Assembly: GCF_049800675.1 (NCBI RefSeq)
Contig: NZ_JBLOOT010000013.1
Coordinates: forward strand, 1 to 64,000
DNA length: 64,000 nucleotides
Reading direction: 5' to 3'
From: Cauispirillum nitrogeniifigens
Lineage (GTDB): Bacteria; Pseudomonadota; Alphaproteobacteria; Rhodospirillales; Rhodospirillaceae
Shown: in pieces, positions 48,098 through 56,820 of the stretch
How the letters are laid out: each line of letters begins with the position of its first letter
Numbering within the stretch: position 1 is the first letter of the stretch
Program-made: the position numbers and the translations under genes
Notes under the pieces: generated by a model
Seen by the model: only the letters and a program-made list of their open reading frames with translations
Told to the model about the DNA's origin: nothing
Database searches by the model: none

Positions 48098-49735
48098 CTA
48101 TTCGGCGGCGTGGTGGCCCGTCGGCACGGGGATGTGCGGCGGGTCCTCGAAGGTGTGCACGGGCGGCGGGGAACTGACGGTCCATTCCAGGGTGGTCGCA
48201 CCCTCGCCCCACGGATTGTCGGCCGCCTTGGCACCGCCGACGAAGGTGCGGAACACCACGTAGAGGAAGAACAGCGCCCCGGCGGCCGAGATATAGGCGC
48301 CGATGGAGGCGACGAAGTTCCAGCCCGCGAAGACGTCGGGGTAGTCGGGGATGCGCCGGGGCATGCCCGCCGTGCCCAGGAAGTGCATGGGGAAGAACGT
48401 CAGGTTCACGCCCACGAACATGATCCAGAACTGGATCTTGCCCAGCGTCTCGGGGTACTGGCGGCCCGACATCTTGCCGATCCAGTAGTAGAAGCCGCCG
48501 AACATGCCGAACAGGGCGCCAAGGCTCAGCACATAGTGGAAGTGGGCCACTACGTAGTAGGTGTCGTGCAGGGCGATGTCGACGCCGGCATTGGCCAGCA
48601 CCACGCCGGTGACGCCGCCGATGGTGAACAGGAACACGAAGCCGATGGCATAGAGCATCGGCGTCGAGAAGGTGATCGACCCGCCCCACATGGTGGCGAT
48701 CCACGAGAACACCTTGATGCCCGTCGGCACGGCGATGGCCATGGTGGCGGCCAGGAAGTAGGCCCGAGTGTCGACGTCCAGGCCCACGGTGTACATATGG
48801 TGCGCCCACACCGCGAAGCCGATCACGCCGATGGCCACCATGGCGTAGACCATGCCCAGGTAGCCGAACACCGGCTTGCGGGCGAAGGTGGAGATGATGT
48901 GGCTGATGATGCCGAAGGCCGGCAGGATCATGATGTAGACTTCGGGATGGCCGAAGAACCAGAACAGGTGCTGGTACAGCACCGGATCGCCGCCGCCGGC
49001 CGGGTCGAAGAAGGTGGTGCCGAAGTTGCGGTCGGTCAGCAGCATGGTCAGCGCGCCGGCCAGCACCGGCACGGCCAGCAGCAGCAGGAAGGCCGTCACC
49101 AGCATGGCCCAGGCGAACAGCGGCATGCGGTGCATGGTCATGCCCGGCGCCCGCATGTTGATGATGGTCACCAGGAAGTTGATGGCGCCCAGGATGGACG
49201 ACACGCCGGCGATGTGCAGGGCCAGGATGGCGAAGTCCACGCTGGCGTCGCCATGGCCGATGATGCCCGACAGCGGCGGATAGAGCGTCCAGCCGGTGCC
49301 TGCCCCGGCGCCCGTCAGGGCCGACAGGATGAGCAGCGCGAAGGCCGGCGGCAGCAGCCAGAAGCTGATGTTGTTCATGCGCGGAAAGGCCATGTCCGGC
49401 GCCCCGATCATGAGGGGCACGAACCAGTTGCCGAAGCCGCCGATCAGCGCCGGCATGACCACGAAGAACACCATGATCACGCCGTGCGCGGTGACGAACA
49501 CGTTGTAGAGCTGGTGGTCGCCGCCCAGCACGTCGTTGCCGGGGCTTTGCAACTGCATGCGGATGACCACCGACATGGCCGCGCCGATCAGGCCGGTGAT
49601 GACGGAGAACACAAGGTACATCGTGCCGATGTCCTTGTGGTTGGTGGAAAACAGCCAGCGCTTCCACCCCACGGGATGGTCATGGCCGTGGTCGTGCGCG
49701 TGGTCAGGCCCCGCTGCCGTCCCGGTCTGGTACAT
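48098..49735 (-). CDS. ctaD: Cytochrome c oxidase subunit I (aa3 type)
   Basis: 545 residues, twelve membrane helices. Haem and CuB ligands are visible: AHGVIMVFF, GHPEVYIMILPAFG (His-Glu-Val-Tyr, including the cross-linked Tyr), HHMYTVG and HDTYYVVAHFHYVLS. The HPEVY motif places it in the A-type haem-copper oxidases. It is the terminal O2-reducing, proton-pumping subunit of the respiratory chain. GGAGGAAG precedes the ATG. Confidence 0.98.
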   Translation of the reverse strand: MYQTGTAAGPDHAHDHGHDHPVGWKRWLFSTNHKDIGTMYLVFSVITGLIGAAMSVVIRMQLQSPGNDVLGGDHQLYNVFVTAHGVIMVFFVVMPALIGGFGNWFVPLMIGAPDMAFPRMNNISFWLLPPAFALLILSALTGAGAGTGWTLYPPLSGIIGHGDASVDFAILALHIAGVSSILGAINFLVTIINMRAPGMTMHRMPLFAWAMLVTAFLLLLAVPVLAGALTMLLTDRNFGTTFFDPAGGGDPVLYQHLFWFFGHPEVYIMILPAFGIISHIISTFARKPVFGYLGMVYAMVAIGVIGFAVWAHHMYTVGLDVDTRAYFLAATMAIAVPTGIKVFSWIATMWGGSITFSTPMLYAIGFVFLFTIGGVTGVVLANAGVDIALHDTYYVVAHFHYVLSLGALFGMFGGFYYWIGKMSGRQYPETLGKIQFWIMFVGVNLTFFPMHFLGTAGMPRRIPDYPDVFAGWNFVASIGAYISAAGALFFLYVVFRTFVGGAKAADNPWGEGATTLEWTVSSPPPVHTFEDPPHIPVPTGHHAAE

Positions 49736-49753
49736 GCGCTTCCTCCCTCCCTG

Positions 49754-50611
49754 TCAGTTGGCGGCCTGGGCGAGACGGGCCTCGCCCGGCTCCTGGGGTC
49801 GCGGAGCCTTGGCGAACCGCTCCTGCGCATCCCCCACCCACTGCTCGAACTCCTCGGGCGGGACGCCCCGGATGGCGATGGGCATGAAACCGTGATTGAC
49901 GCCGCACAGTTCGGAGCACTGACCGTAGAACACACCGGGCTTATCCAGGCGCAGCCAGGTTTCCGTCAGGCGGCCGGGCACGTTGTCGGTCTTCACGCCC
50001 AGCGCCGGCACCGCCCAGCTGTGGATGACGTCGTTGGAGGTCATGACCACGCGGACCGTGGTGCCCACCGGCAACACGACCTCGTTGTCCACCGCCAGCA
50101 GGCGCGGCTCGCCCGGCTGGAGGTCGCTGGCGTCCTTCATGAAGCTGTCGAACATGAAGCCGCCGTGGTCGGGGTACTCGTAGGACCAGTACCACTGGTG
50201 GCCGGTGACCTTCAGGGTCATGTCGGCCTCCTGCGCGCGATCCATGAAGTACAGCAGCTTGAACGACGGGATGGCGATGATCACCAGGATGGCCACCGGA
50301 AAGGCGGTCCAGGCGAACTCCAGAAGCTGGTTGTGGGAAAACCGGGCCGGCACCGGGTTGCGCTTTTCGTTGAAGCGCCAGATGACGTAGCCCAGCAGGG
50401 CCATCACCAGCACCACGATCCCCGCCGAGATCCAGGCCAGGAACCGATGCAGCGACTCGATCTGCTCCATGACCGGCGTCGACGGGTCCTGGTGCCAGAC
50501 CTGCCACGGCTCGGCCTGGCCCGCCCATCCGTGCGTCGATGCCACCAGGGGCACCACGGCGGCGGCGAGCGCGGCAAGCGCCGGCAGGGGACGGATGAAC
50601 TGTCTTTCCAT
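49754..50611 (-). CDS. ctaC: Cytochrome c oxidase subunit II
   Basis: 285 residues. A signal peptide (ALAALAAAVVPLVASTHGWA), two membrane helices and a periplasmic cupredoxin domain with the binuclear CuA site: HSWAVPALG, YGQCSELCGVNHGFM (Cys, Glu, Cys, His, Met). It accepts electrons from cytochrome c. There is no fused cytochrome c domain. First gene of the operon; AGGGAGG precedes the ATG. Confidence 0.97.
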   Translation of the reverse strand: MERQFIRPLPALAALAAAVVPLVASTHGWAGQAEPWQVWHQDPSTPVMEQIESLHRFLAWISAGIVVLVMALLGYVIWRFNEKRNPVPARFSHNQLLEFAWTAFPVAILVIIAIPSFKLLYFMDRAQEADMTLKVTGHQWYWSYEYPDHGGFMFDSFMKDASDLQPGEPRLLAVDNEVVLPVGTTVRVVMTSNDVIHSWAVPALGVKTDNVPGRLTETWLRLDKPGVFYGQCSELCGVNHGFMPIAIRGVPPEEFEQWVGDAQERFAKAPRPQEPGEARLAQAAN

Positions 50612-51002
50612 GGCGTCCTGCCTCCCTGGTCGGGTCCGGCGTCATGGGGGGCCGGCCCCTCGTTTTCAGGCTTGGTCGGATGATCGCGGGGACGTTGGCC
50701 GCTTCCGTTTCCACCGAGTATGCGCGAGTCCATCGCCGAAACGCAATAGACTACCAATTTAGTGTGCCTTTATCGCCATCCGTACTATGGATATTCCTTG
50801 CTTACTTCAGGCCGCAGCCGGGGTCTGGGCAGGATTTTCCTCCTGCTCCACATGGGTAATAACACAGCGGGACGGGCGAGGTTCCCGGCTCCGGCCGCCG
50901 ACCGCCCGGATCGGCTAAGCCCCCTGAACGCTTGAACCCCGCCCGGTGATGGCGCGTCCTAGACGGCGGACCCCACGCCTCCAACCATCCAGGGAGCGCA
51001 GC
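50612..51002. promoter_or_regulatory. Divergent intergenic region, cta operon / LysM gene
   Basis: 391 bases without a plausible gene. An A/T-richer patch at about 50740-50810 probably holds the cta promoter. On the minus strand TTGCGT followed 18 bases later by CATACT is the best sigma-70 pair I can find, and it is weak. No FNR-like or other dyad is evident. A Cys-rich minus-strand frame near 50802 is a shadow. Confidence 0.4.
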
Positions 51003-52199
51003 ATGGCGCCGCACCCGCAGCCGTTCACCGCCCGCCCCGCAGCCCCCACCCCCGCCCTTGGCCTGTTCCTCGGTCTGGCCCTGAGCCTGACCGTCATGGC
51101 GCCTCCGGCGGCCGCCCAGGGGTGCGGCGACAGCTACACCATCCGCGCCGGGGACACCCTGTCGGCGGTGGCGGCCCGCTGCGGTGTTTCCCTGGACGCG
51201 CTGATGGCGGCCAATCCGGGCATCGAGCCGCGCCGGCTGGCCGTCGGCCAGGCCGTGGCCCTGCCGGGAGCCTCCGCCGCCGCGGCCCCCGCCCCGTCCC
51301 CCGCCCCGGCCCCCTCCCCGGCCCCATCCCCGGCCCCATCCACGGCGCCGGGCGCGGAAGCCGCCGTTCAGCCATCGGCGGAACAGGGCATGGCGGGGCC
51401 GGCCGATGTCGTTGCGCAGCCGCATCTGGAGGCCCCGCAGAACGCCAACTACACCGTGCGCGCCAGCGACACCCTGGCGACCATCGCCCAGAGCTTCGGC
51501 ACTACCGTCACCGAGGTGGTCAAGAACAACCCGCAGCTCAACCGGCAGACCGCCCTGGTGCCGGGGCAGCGCATCCATGTTCCCGGCGCCGGGCGGAAGG
51601 CGGCCGCGCCGTCCCTGGCCGAAGCGGGCACACCGTGGAGCGACGTCCGCTACATCCCCGGCGCCGCCGTCGAGGTCCTGCCGCGCCAGGTGGAGGCTGG
51701 CGACCTCGTCACCATCTACGCCCGCGGCTTCCCCGCCCGCACCCAGGTCGACATCGCCGCCGGTGATCCGGCGGGGGTGCTGGTGGTTCTGGATCAGGAG
51801 ATGACCGACAACTACGGCACCCTGCGCGCCCGTGTCTCGGTGCCGCGCGATGTCGTGCCCGGACAGGCCGTGGCGGTGGTCGTGGCGACGCCCGACCGCA
51901 CCATGGCCGCGCGCTCCGCCGGCCTGACCGTCAATACCGCCGGCCAGATGGCCCGCACCGAACCCGGCGCGCCGGTCGAACTGGTCGGCACCCTCACCGA
52001 CGAGGGCGTCACCTGCCCGGCCCTGCGGACCGCCGAGGGGATTCTCTACACCCTGACCGGCGGGCAGATGGCTGGCCTCCAGGCGGGCGACCGGGTGCGC
52101 GTCGTCGGCCTGATCGCCGGTGCGTCCACCTGCCAGCAGGGCGTCACCGTCTCGGCCGCCCGCATCGAGGCGGTACGGCCCGAACGTGCCGAGCGCTAG
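51003..52199 (+). CDS. Secreted protein with two LysM domains
   Basis: 398 residues from the ATG at 51003 (AGGGAGCG upstream). Signal peptide (LGLFLGLALSLTVMAPPAAA), LysM 1 (YTIRAGDTLSAVAARCGVSLDALMAANPG), a Pro/Ala/Ser linker of repeated PAPS units, LysM 2 (YTVRASDTLATIAQSFGTTVTEVVKNNPQ), a beta-sandwich-like module (~235-320) that is repeated in the next gene, and a C-terminal ~70-residue OB-like domain (VELVGTLTDEGVTCPAL) similar to DUF5818. LysM binds peptidoglycan glycan chains. No catalytic domain is seen; a cell-wall scaffold or inhibitor role is inference. Confidence 0.85.
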   Translation: MAPHPQPFTARPAAPTPALGLFLGLALSLTVMAPPAAAQGCGDSYTIRAGDTLSAVAARCGVSLDALMAANPGIEPRRLAVGQAVALPGASAAAAPAPSPAPAPSPAPSPAPSTAPGAEAAVQPSAEQGMAGPADVVAQPHLEAPQNANYTVRASDTLATIAQSFGTTVTEVVKNNPQLNRQTALVPGQRIHVPGAGRKAAAPSLAEAGTPWSDVRYIPGAAVEVLPRQVEAGDLVTIYARGFPARTQVDIAAGDPAGVLVVLDQEMTDNYGTLRARVSVPRDVVPGQAVAVVVATPDRTMAARSAGLTVNTAGQMARTEPGAPVELVGTLTDEGVTCPALRTAEGILYTLTGGQMAGLQAGDRVRVVGLIAGASTCQQGVTVSAARIEAVRPERAER

Positions 52200-52219
52200 A
52201 TCATGCGGCACATCGATTA

Positions 52220-52247
52220 TGCGGAAAACCGGGCCCCCTTTTCCGCA
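52220..52247. terminator. Hairpin after the LysM gene
   Basis: Perfect 9-base arms TGCGGAAAA / TTTTCCGCA around a 10-base GC-rich loop, 20 bases after the LysM stop codon. The arms contain A/T tracts but there is no T-run after the stem. It could be a terminator or an operator for the next gene. Confidence 0.45.
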
Positions 52248-52363
52248 CGATGCGCTAAATCACCGGACGCATATCGCCCGGCGTAGTTACTCCTCCCTAT
52301 GGAACGGCGACCTCTCCGAAACGTTATGAGTCTGGCTTGCGGCCTTCTGGGCGGGAGAGAGCC

Positions 52364-52801
52364 ATGCGAACGGGAGGTTCATTCGGTGTCGTTCCACTGC
52401 CAGACCATGCAGCAGCGGCAACCACCGCGGCGCAGGCCCTGCGCGCGACGGCGGTGCTGGTCCTACTGGGCCTCGCCGGCGGTGGCGCGGCCCCTGCCGC
52501 CCTGGCCGCGGAGGCAGTCCGTACAGACAAGGACGTCGTCGCGCCGGGCGCCACGGTCACGGTGAACGCGTCGGGCTTCCCGGCCCGCCGCGCCGTCGAA
52601 CTGGGCGCCGGGCCACCGCATTCGGAATATCTGGTCATCGACACCGGCCTCACCGATGCCGCCGGCAGCGTTGACTTCCACCCCCGCATCGACGGCGCCA
52701 CGCCTACCGGCACGATCATCGTCTTCGTCGTCGCTACCGAGGATCTGATGATCAAGGCGGAGAGCCCGCCGGTGGAAATCCTGCCGGCCCCCGGAAGCTA
52801 A
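52364..52801 (+). CDS. Secreted protein sharing a domain with the LysM protein
   Basis: 145 residues from the ATG at 52364 (GGGAGAGAG upstream). A hydrophobic segment (ALRATAVLVLLGLAGGGAAPAALA) acts as a signal peptide. The mature ~90 residues align with residues ~235-320 of the neighbouring LysM protein: VAPGATVTVNASGFPARRAV against VEAGDLVTIYARGFPARTQV, and VVATEDLMIKAES against VVATPDRTMAARS. So the two adjacent genes carry the same, probably immunoglobulin-like, module. Function unknown. Confidence 0.7.
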   Translation: MRTGGSFGVVPLPDHAAAATTAAQALRATAVLVLLGLAGGGAAPAALAAEAVRTDKDVVAPGATVTVNASGFPARRAVELGAGPPHSEYLVIDTGLTDAAGSVDFHPRIDGATPTGTIIVFVVATEDLMIKAESPPVEILPAPGS

Positions 52802-53022
52802 TCCAGCCCCTCGCCTGGATGAGGCGGCACCACGACGACGCCCCCATCCTGCCACGCCAGTACCGGCGCCATGGCGCGCGCCCCCTCGGGCGCTGGCGGC
52901 GTGTGGGCCAGCCGGGCGCCCAGCGCCAGCCCGCCGAGAGCCAGCAGAACGAACACCGCCGCGCGCTTCGGCCGCAGGGCTGGCGCCGGCTTGATCGGGC
53001 GGTAGGGACGCAGTGTCGGCAT
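52798..53022 (-). CDS. Small single-helix membrane protein, unknown function
   Basis: 74 residues. A basic, Pro-rich N-terminus (LRPYRPIKPAPALRPKRAA), one membrane helix (VFVLLALGGLALGARLA) and a short C-terminal tail. GGAGGTCCGCC before the ATG at 53022 supports translation. It overlaps the convergent secreted-protein gene by four bases and follows homospermidine synthase? No: it precedes nothing on its strand, because the hss gene lies upstream (right) and ends 60 bases before this start. It may therefore be the last gene of the hss transcript. Confidence 0.55.
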   Translation of the reverse strand: MPTLRPYRPIKPAPALRPKRAAVFVLLALGGLALGARLAHTPPAPEGARAMAPVLAWQDGGVVVVPPHPGEGLD

Positions 53023-53082
53023 GGCGGACCTCCGGCTCCCCCATCACAGGAACACCTTGGCCCGGCTGCGGGTTCGGACGCG

Positions 53083-54510
53083 CTATCGCACCAGCACGTT
53101 GGCAAACTGCCAGGGGTCGGAGGTGTCCACCGGCTCCGGGAAAAGGCGGCCGCGCTCGCTCAGCGGCGTCCAGTCGGTATAAGCACCGGCCATGGTGCCC
53201 AGGTACGGGCGCGCCAGGTCGAGGATGCGGCGGTGGTCGACCTCGTCGGCCTCCATGATGCCGGCCGCCGGGTTCTCCAGGCACCACACCATGCCCGACA
53301 GCACCGCCGCCGTCACCTGAAGGCCGGTGGCGTTCTGATAGGGCGCCAGGGCGCGGGTCTCCTCGATGGTGAGCTGCGAGCCGTACCAGAAGGCATTGCG
53401 GCGATGACCGAAGACCAGCACGCCCAGTTCGTCCATGCCGTCGATGATCTCCTCGTTCATCAGGCGGAAGGCCGGCTGCGGGTGCCAGTTGCGGCCGGCC
53501 ATCTCGTGCAGGCTGAGCACCGCGTCGTCGCAGGGATGGTAGGCGTAGTGCACCGTCGGCCGATACGCCACGGCACCAAAGTCATCGCGCAGGGTGAGGA
53601 AGTCGGCGATGGAGATGCTTTCGTTGTGGGTGATGAGGAAGCCGTGATACGGCCCCTCGCCCGGCGTCCACGACCGCACCCGCGTGCCCGCCCCCGGCCG
53701 GTTCAGGTAGATGGCGGCGCCGCAGCCGGCGGGGTGGCGGGCGCCTTCGGGCGGCAGGCTTTTTTCGTGGGTGCCCCAGCCCAGTTCGGCCGGTTGCAGG
53801 CCCTCGCCGACGAAGCCGTCCACCGACCATGTGTTGACGAACTCCTCCCGCCGCTTGGGCACCTGGGAGATCTGGGTGTCGCGCTCGGCGATGTGGATGC
53901 CCTTGACGCCCAGCGCGCGGGCCAGCCACGCCCAGCCCTCGCGGTCGGTCGGCACGGTGGTGCCGTGGCCGAGGTCGCGGGCCACCCGCAGCAGGGCTTC
54001 CTTGACGAAGTGGCTGACCAGGCCGGGATTGGCGCCATGGGCGATCAACGCCGTCGGCCCGCTCCGTCCCCACGCCCGGCGCAGGGCCAGGACGTCCTCG
54101 CGCAGACCGTAGTTGGATCGCTCCGACGGCGTCTTGGACGGATCGGTGTAGCCGCCCGGCCATGGCTCGATGCAGGTGTCGATGTAGAGGGCGCCCCGGT
54201 CGCGGGCCAGTTCCATCAGCGCCACCGAGGACACGTCCACCGACAGGTTGACCAGGAAGCCGCCGCGCCCCAGCAGCGGCTCCAGCACCGCCCGCAGGTT
54301 GCCCCGGTCCAGGGCCTGGGGGATGAAGCGCACGCCCGCGTCGTCGGCGATATGCCGTCCCGACTCGTCGGGGCAGACCACGGTGATGGCGGCGGGCGGG
54401 CAGTCGATGTGGCGCAGCAGCAGGGGGAGCACGCCCTGGCCGATGCTGCCGAAGCCGATCATCACGATCGGCCCGTCAAAGCGGGCGTAGGTGCCCCACG
54501 CATCGGTCAT
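53083..54510 (-). CDS. hss: Homospermidine synthase
   Basis: 475 residues. An NAD-dependent enzyme of the saccharopine-dehydrogenase fold: the Rossmann motif IVMIGFGSIGQGVLPLLL at the N-terminus, NLSVDVSS, YIDTCIEPWPGGYTD and GANPGLVSHFVKEAL are typical of bacterial homospermidine synthases. It makes sym-homospermidine from two putrescines, or from putrescine and spermidine, and is widespread in alphaproteobacteria. It lies downstream of a GNAT gene and of the second decarboxylase gene, which would supply putrescine. Confidence 0.95.
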   Translation of the reverse strand: MTDAWGTYARFDGPIVMIGFGSIGQGVLPLLLRHIDCPPAAITVVCPDESGRHIADDAGVRFIPQALDRGNLRAVLEPLLGRGGFLVNLSVDVSSVALMELARDRGALYIDTCIEPWPGGYTDPSKTPSERSNYGLREDVLALRRAWGRSGPTALIAHGANPGLVSHFVKEALLRVARDLGHGTTVPTDREGWAWLARALGVKGIHIAERDTQISQVPKRREEFVNTWSVDGFVGEGLQPAELGWGTHEKSLPPEGARHPAGCGAAIYLNRPGAGTRVRSWTPGEGPYHGFLITHNESISIADFLTLRDDFGAVAYRPTVHYAYHPCDDAVLSLHEMAGRNWHPQPAFRLMNEEIIDGMDELGVLVFGHRRNAFWYGSQLTIEETRALAPYQNATGLQVTAAVLSGMVWCLENPAAGIMEADEVDHRRILDLARPYLGTMAGAYTDWTPLSERGRLFPEPVDTSDPWQFANVLVR

Positions 54511-54536
54511 CCGGCGTCTCCCCTCGGTGGTCGCCG

Positions 54537-55091
54537 TCAGGCGGCGACGCGCTGCGCATCCTCTCCCATATGGGGGGCGAGAACGGCCGGCACCAGCCGG
54601 GGACGGCCGGGCAGAACCAGACCCTGCGCCCCGGCCAGGGCGCCGGCGGTCAGTTCCAGGCCCAGGAAGCGGGCGCGGTCCACCGGGCCGGGCAGGATCA
54701 TGCCGCGCGTCAACGCCGCCGCAAATCCGAAGCGCGCGTAGTAGGGTTCGTCGCCCACCAGGATCACCGCGCGATGCCCGCGCAACGCCGCTTGGTTGAG
54801 GCCGTAGCGCACCAGCTTGGCGCCCCAGCCTTCGGCACGGTGGGCCTCATCGACGGCCAGCGGGCCGAGCAGCAGCGCCCGGTGGGTGCCGCCGATTTCC
54901 AGGTCCCAGAAACGGATGGTGGCAATCAGGTCGTCGGCGTGACAAACCACGAACGCCAGCTCGTGGGCCGGGCGCTGGTCGTCGCGCAGACGCTGGCAGG
55001 TCTTCTCGTGCCGCTGCGGACCGAAGGCACGGTCAAGCAGCGCCTCGACGGCAGGCGCATCGGCCGCCGCCTCGTGCTCAAGGCAGTACAT
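54537..55091 (-). CDS. GNAT family N-acetyltransferase (YhbS-like)
   Basis: 184 residues from the ATG at 55091. The GNAT core has LGPLAVDEAHRAEGWGAKLVRYGLNQA (acetyl-CoA loop) and VGDEPYYARFGFAAA, the YhbS-type pattern. It lies between homospermidine synthase and an ornithine-decarboxylase homologue on the same strand, so polyamine N-acetylation is an attractive but unproven role. Confidence 0.87.
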   Translation of the reverse strand: MYCLEHEAAADAPAVEALLDRAFGPQRHEKTCQRLRDDQRPAHELAFVVCHADDLIATIRFWDLEIGGTHRALLLGPLAVDEAHRAEGWGAKLVRYGLNQAALRGHRAVILVGDEPYYARFGFAAALTRGMILPGPVDRARFLGLELTAGALAGAQGLVLPGRPRLVPAVLAPHMGEDAQRVAA

Positions 55092-55181
55092 GGGCGTGTC
55101 CCCACTGAAGGGGTCCGCCGCCCCCCGCGTCACGCGGACGCGAAGGGGCGCGGGCCTATGAGAAGGATGTGTAGGCGCTGC

Positions 55182-56312
55182 TCAGATATAGAACTGCTGG
55201 AGCGGCGGGAAGCCGTTGAACGCCACCGCCGAATAGGTGGACGTGTAGGCGCCCGTCGCCTCGATCAGGATCTTGTCCCCGATCTCCAGGCTCACCGGCA
55301 GCGGGTAGGGGTCCTTTTCGTACAGCACGTCGGCGCTGTCGCAGGTCGGACCGGCCAGGATGCACGGCTCCAGGCTGTCGCCGTCGCGCGGGGTCCGGAT
55401 CGGATAGCGGATGGCCTCATCCATCGTCTCGGCCAGGCCACCGAACTTACCGATGTCGAGGTAGACCCATCGAAGGCGGTCCTCGTCGGACTTCTTGGAA
55501 ATCAGCACCACTTCGGCCTGGACCATGCCGGCGTTGCCGACCATGCCGCGACCGGGCTCGATGATGGTTTCCGGCAGACGGTTGCCGAAGTGGTTCATCA
55601 GGCTGGTGTGGATGGCCTCGCCATAGGCCTTCACGGCCGGGACATCGCGCAGGTAGCGGGTCGGGAAGCCGCCGCCCATGTTGACCATCTTCAGCTCGAT
55701 GCCGCGCTCGGCCAGGGTGCGGAAGATGCGGCCCACGGTGGCCAGGGCGCTGTCGTAGGCGTAGACGTTCTTCTGCTGGCTGCCGACATGGAAAGACACG
55801 CCATGCGGCTTCAGGCCCAGGCGCCACGCGCGCTCCAGCAGGCCGATGGCCATGTCCGGCGAGCAGCCGAACTTGCGGGACAGCGGCCACTCGGCACCCT
55901 CGCCATCGCACAGGATGCGGCAGAACACCTTGGCGCCGGGGGCGGCGCGGGCGATCTTCTCCAGTTCGGCGTCGGAATCGAAGGCGAACAGGGACACGCC
56001 CATGCCCCAGGCGCGCTCGATGTCGCGCTCCTTCTTGATGGTGTTGCCGAAGGAGATGCGGTCGGGCGTGGCGCCGGCGGCCAGGGCCATCTCGATCTCG
56101 GGCATGGAGGCGGTGTCGAAGCACGACCCCAGGTCGGCCAGCAGAGACAGGATCTGCGGCGCCGGGTTGGCCTTCACGGCATAGAACACGCGGGTGTCGG
56201 GCAGGGCGTTGGCGAACGCCATGTAGTTGTCGCGCACCACGTCAAGATCGACGACCAGGCAGGGGCCCTCGGGCTGACGGGCGGTGAGGAATTCGCGGAT
56301 ACGGTCGGTCAT
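55182..56312 (-). CDS. Ornithine decarboxylase, alanine-racemase fold
   Basis: 376 residues. PLP lysine K47 in YAVKANP, FHVGSQQKN, the GGGFPTRYL phosphate loop, IEPGRGMVGNAG and the catalytic Cys in GPTCDSADVLYEK match bacterial type III ornithine (or ornithine/lysine) decarboxylases. It forms putrescine for homospermidine synthase downstream. The ATG at 56312 has AAGGGA upstream; the frame stays open to 56471 but the extra residues are not family-like. A paralogue lies at 25924-27123. A long structured leader precedes it. Confidence 0.93.
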   Translation of the reverse strand: MTDRIREFLTARQPEGPCLVVDLDVVRDNYMAFANALPDTRVFYAVKANPAPQILSLLADLGSCFDTASMPEIEMALAAGATPDRISFGNTIKKERDIERAWGMGVSLFAFDSDAELEKIARAAPGAKVFCRILCDGEGAEWPLSRKFGCSPDMAIGLLERAWRLGLKPHGVSFHVGSQQKNVYAYDSALATVGRIFRTLAERGIELKMVNMGGGFPTRYLRDVPAVKAYGEAIHTSLMNHFGNRLPETIIEPGRGMVGNAGMVQAEVVLISKKSDEDRLRWVYLDIGKFGGLAETMDEAIRYPIRTPRDGDSLEPCILAGPTCDSADVLYEKDPYPLPVSLEIGDKILIEATGAYTSTYSAVAFNGFPPLQQFYI

Positions 56313-56820
56313 GGCAGCGTCCCTTGGCTGGGAGTGACGAATGGTGTGCGTGCGAAGATGCCATCCGACGACGAAGCCACCGCGGTGGAGGCGGTGAAGA
56401 CGTCCCGGACCCCCGGAGGCTTCGCGCCATGCGGGAGAGAGATTGCTGTTCGTGGCCAACGTCCAGTCCACCGGGGGTTGCCGATAGAATGCTCTGGGCG
56501 TCAGTTTTTCGAGACGGAGGAAGACCCGTCCCGCACGCTTGGCAAGAAGTAAAGTGCCTCTTCAGAATCACCGGCCTTTGGAGAGCCGGCAGAGACCAAA
56601 AAAGCCGCGTTACGTCGTTGCTTTAAGTCGCAGGGTACTTTTTGAGTGGGGGAGACAGAGCATCCCCCGGTGCGACAACAGGCACGTGCGAATACGGTCT
56701 AAAGGCTAGATATACCCCATGAGCGCCGCGTGCAATGCTTTTTTCGGGCTGCCCGGAAATTATCATATTTCACCTCCGGGCGCCGCAATTTTCCCTTTTA
56801 AAATAAAGGACTTGCAGAGT
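56313..56820 (-). ncRNA. Candidate structured leader RNA (speF-like) before the decarboxylase gene
   Basis: 508 bases without a gene. Read on the minus strand it offers several hairpins: a GGGGGA/TCCCCC stem at 56668-56648, a CCGGC/GCCGG stem at 56589-56571 and a GAAAT/ATTTC-centred stem near 56750-56780. GCATCTTCGC (56361-56352) recurs before the other decarboxylase gene. Long leader RNAs of the speF class are known upstream of alphaproteobacterial ornithine decarboxylase genes. I cannot test the covariance here. The right end also serves as 3' region of the RTX-like gene. Confidence 0.4.

Noticed and set aside
46220..50683. 1487-codon plus-strand frame opposite the cta operon
   Set aside because: The complementary strand encodes four unmistakable oxidase genes; the frame is His/Asp/Gly/Gln rich without motifs.
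50802..50870. Cys-rich minus-strand peptide end (CYYPCGAGG, SCPDPGCG)
   Set aside because: It is the tail of a frame antisense to the LysM gene, with no start or ribosome binding site of its own.
51293..51352. Pro/Ala/Ser-coding tandem repeat as a possible mobile or CRISPR-like repeat
   Set aside because: It is an in-frame PAPS-type linker between the two LysM domains, a normal extracytoplasmic spacer.
56313..56471. N-terminal extension of the second ornithine decarboxylase
   Set aside because: The frame is open, but family alignment starts at 56312, which has its own ribosome binding site; the extension resembles non-coding sequence.
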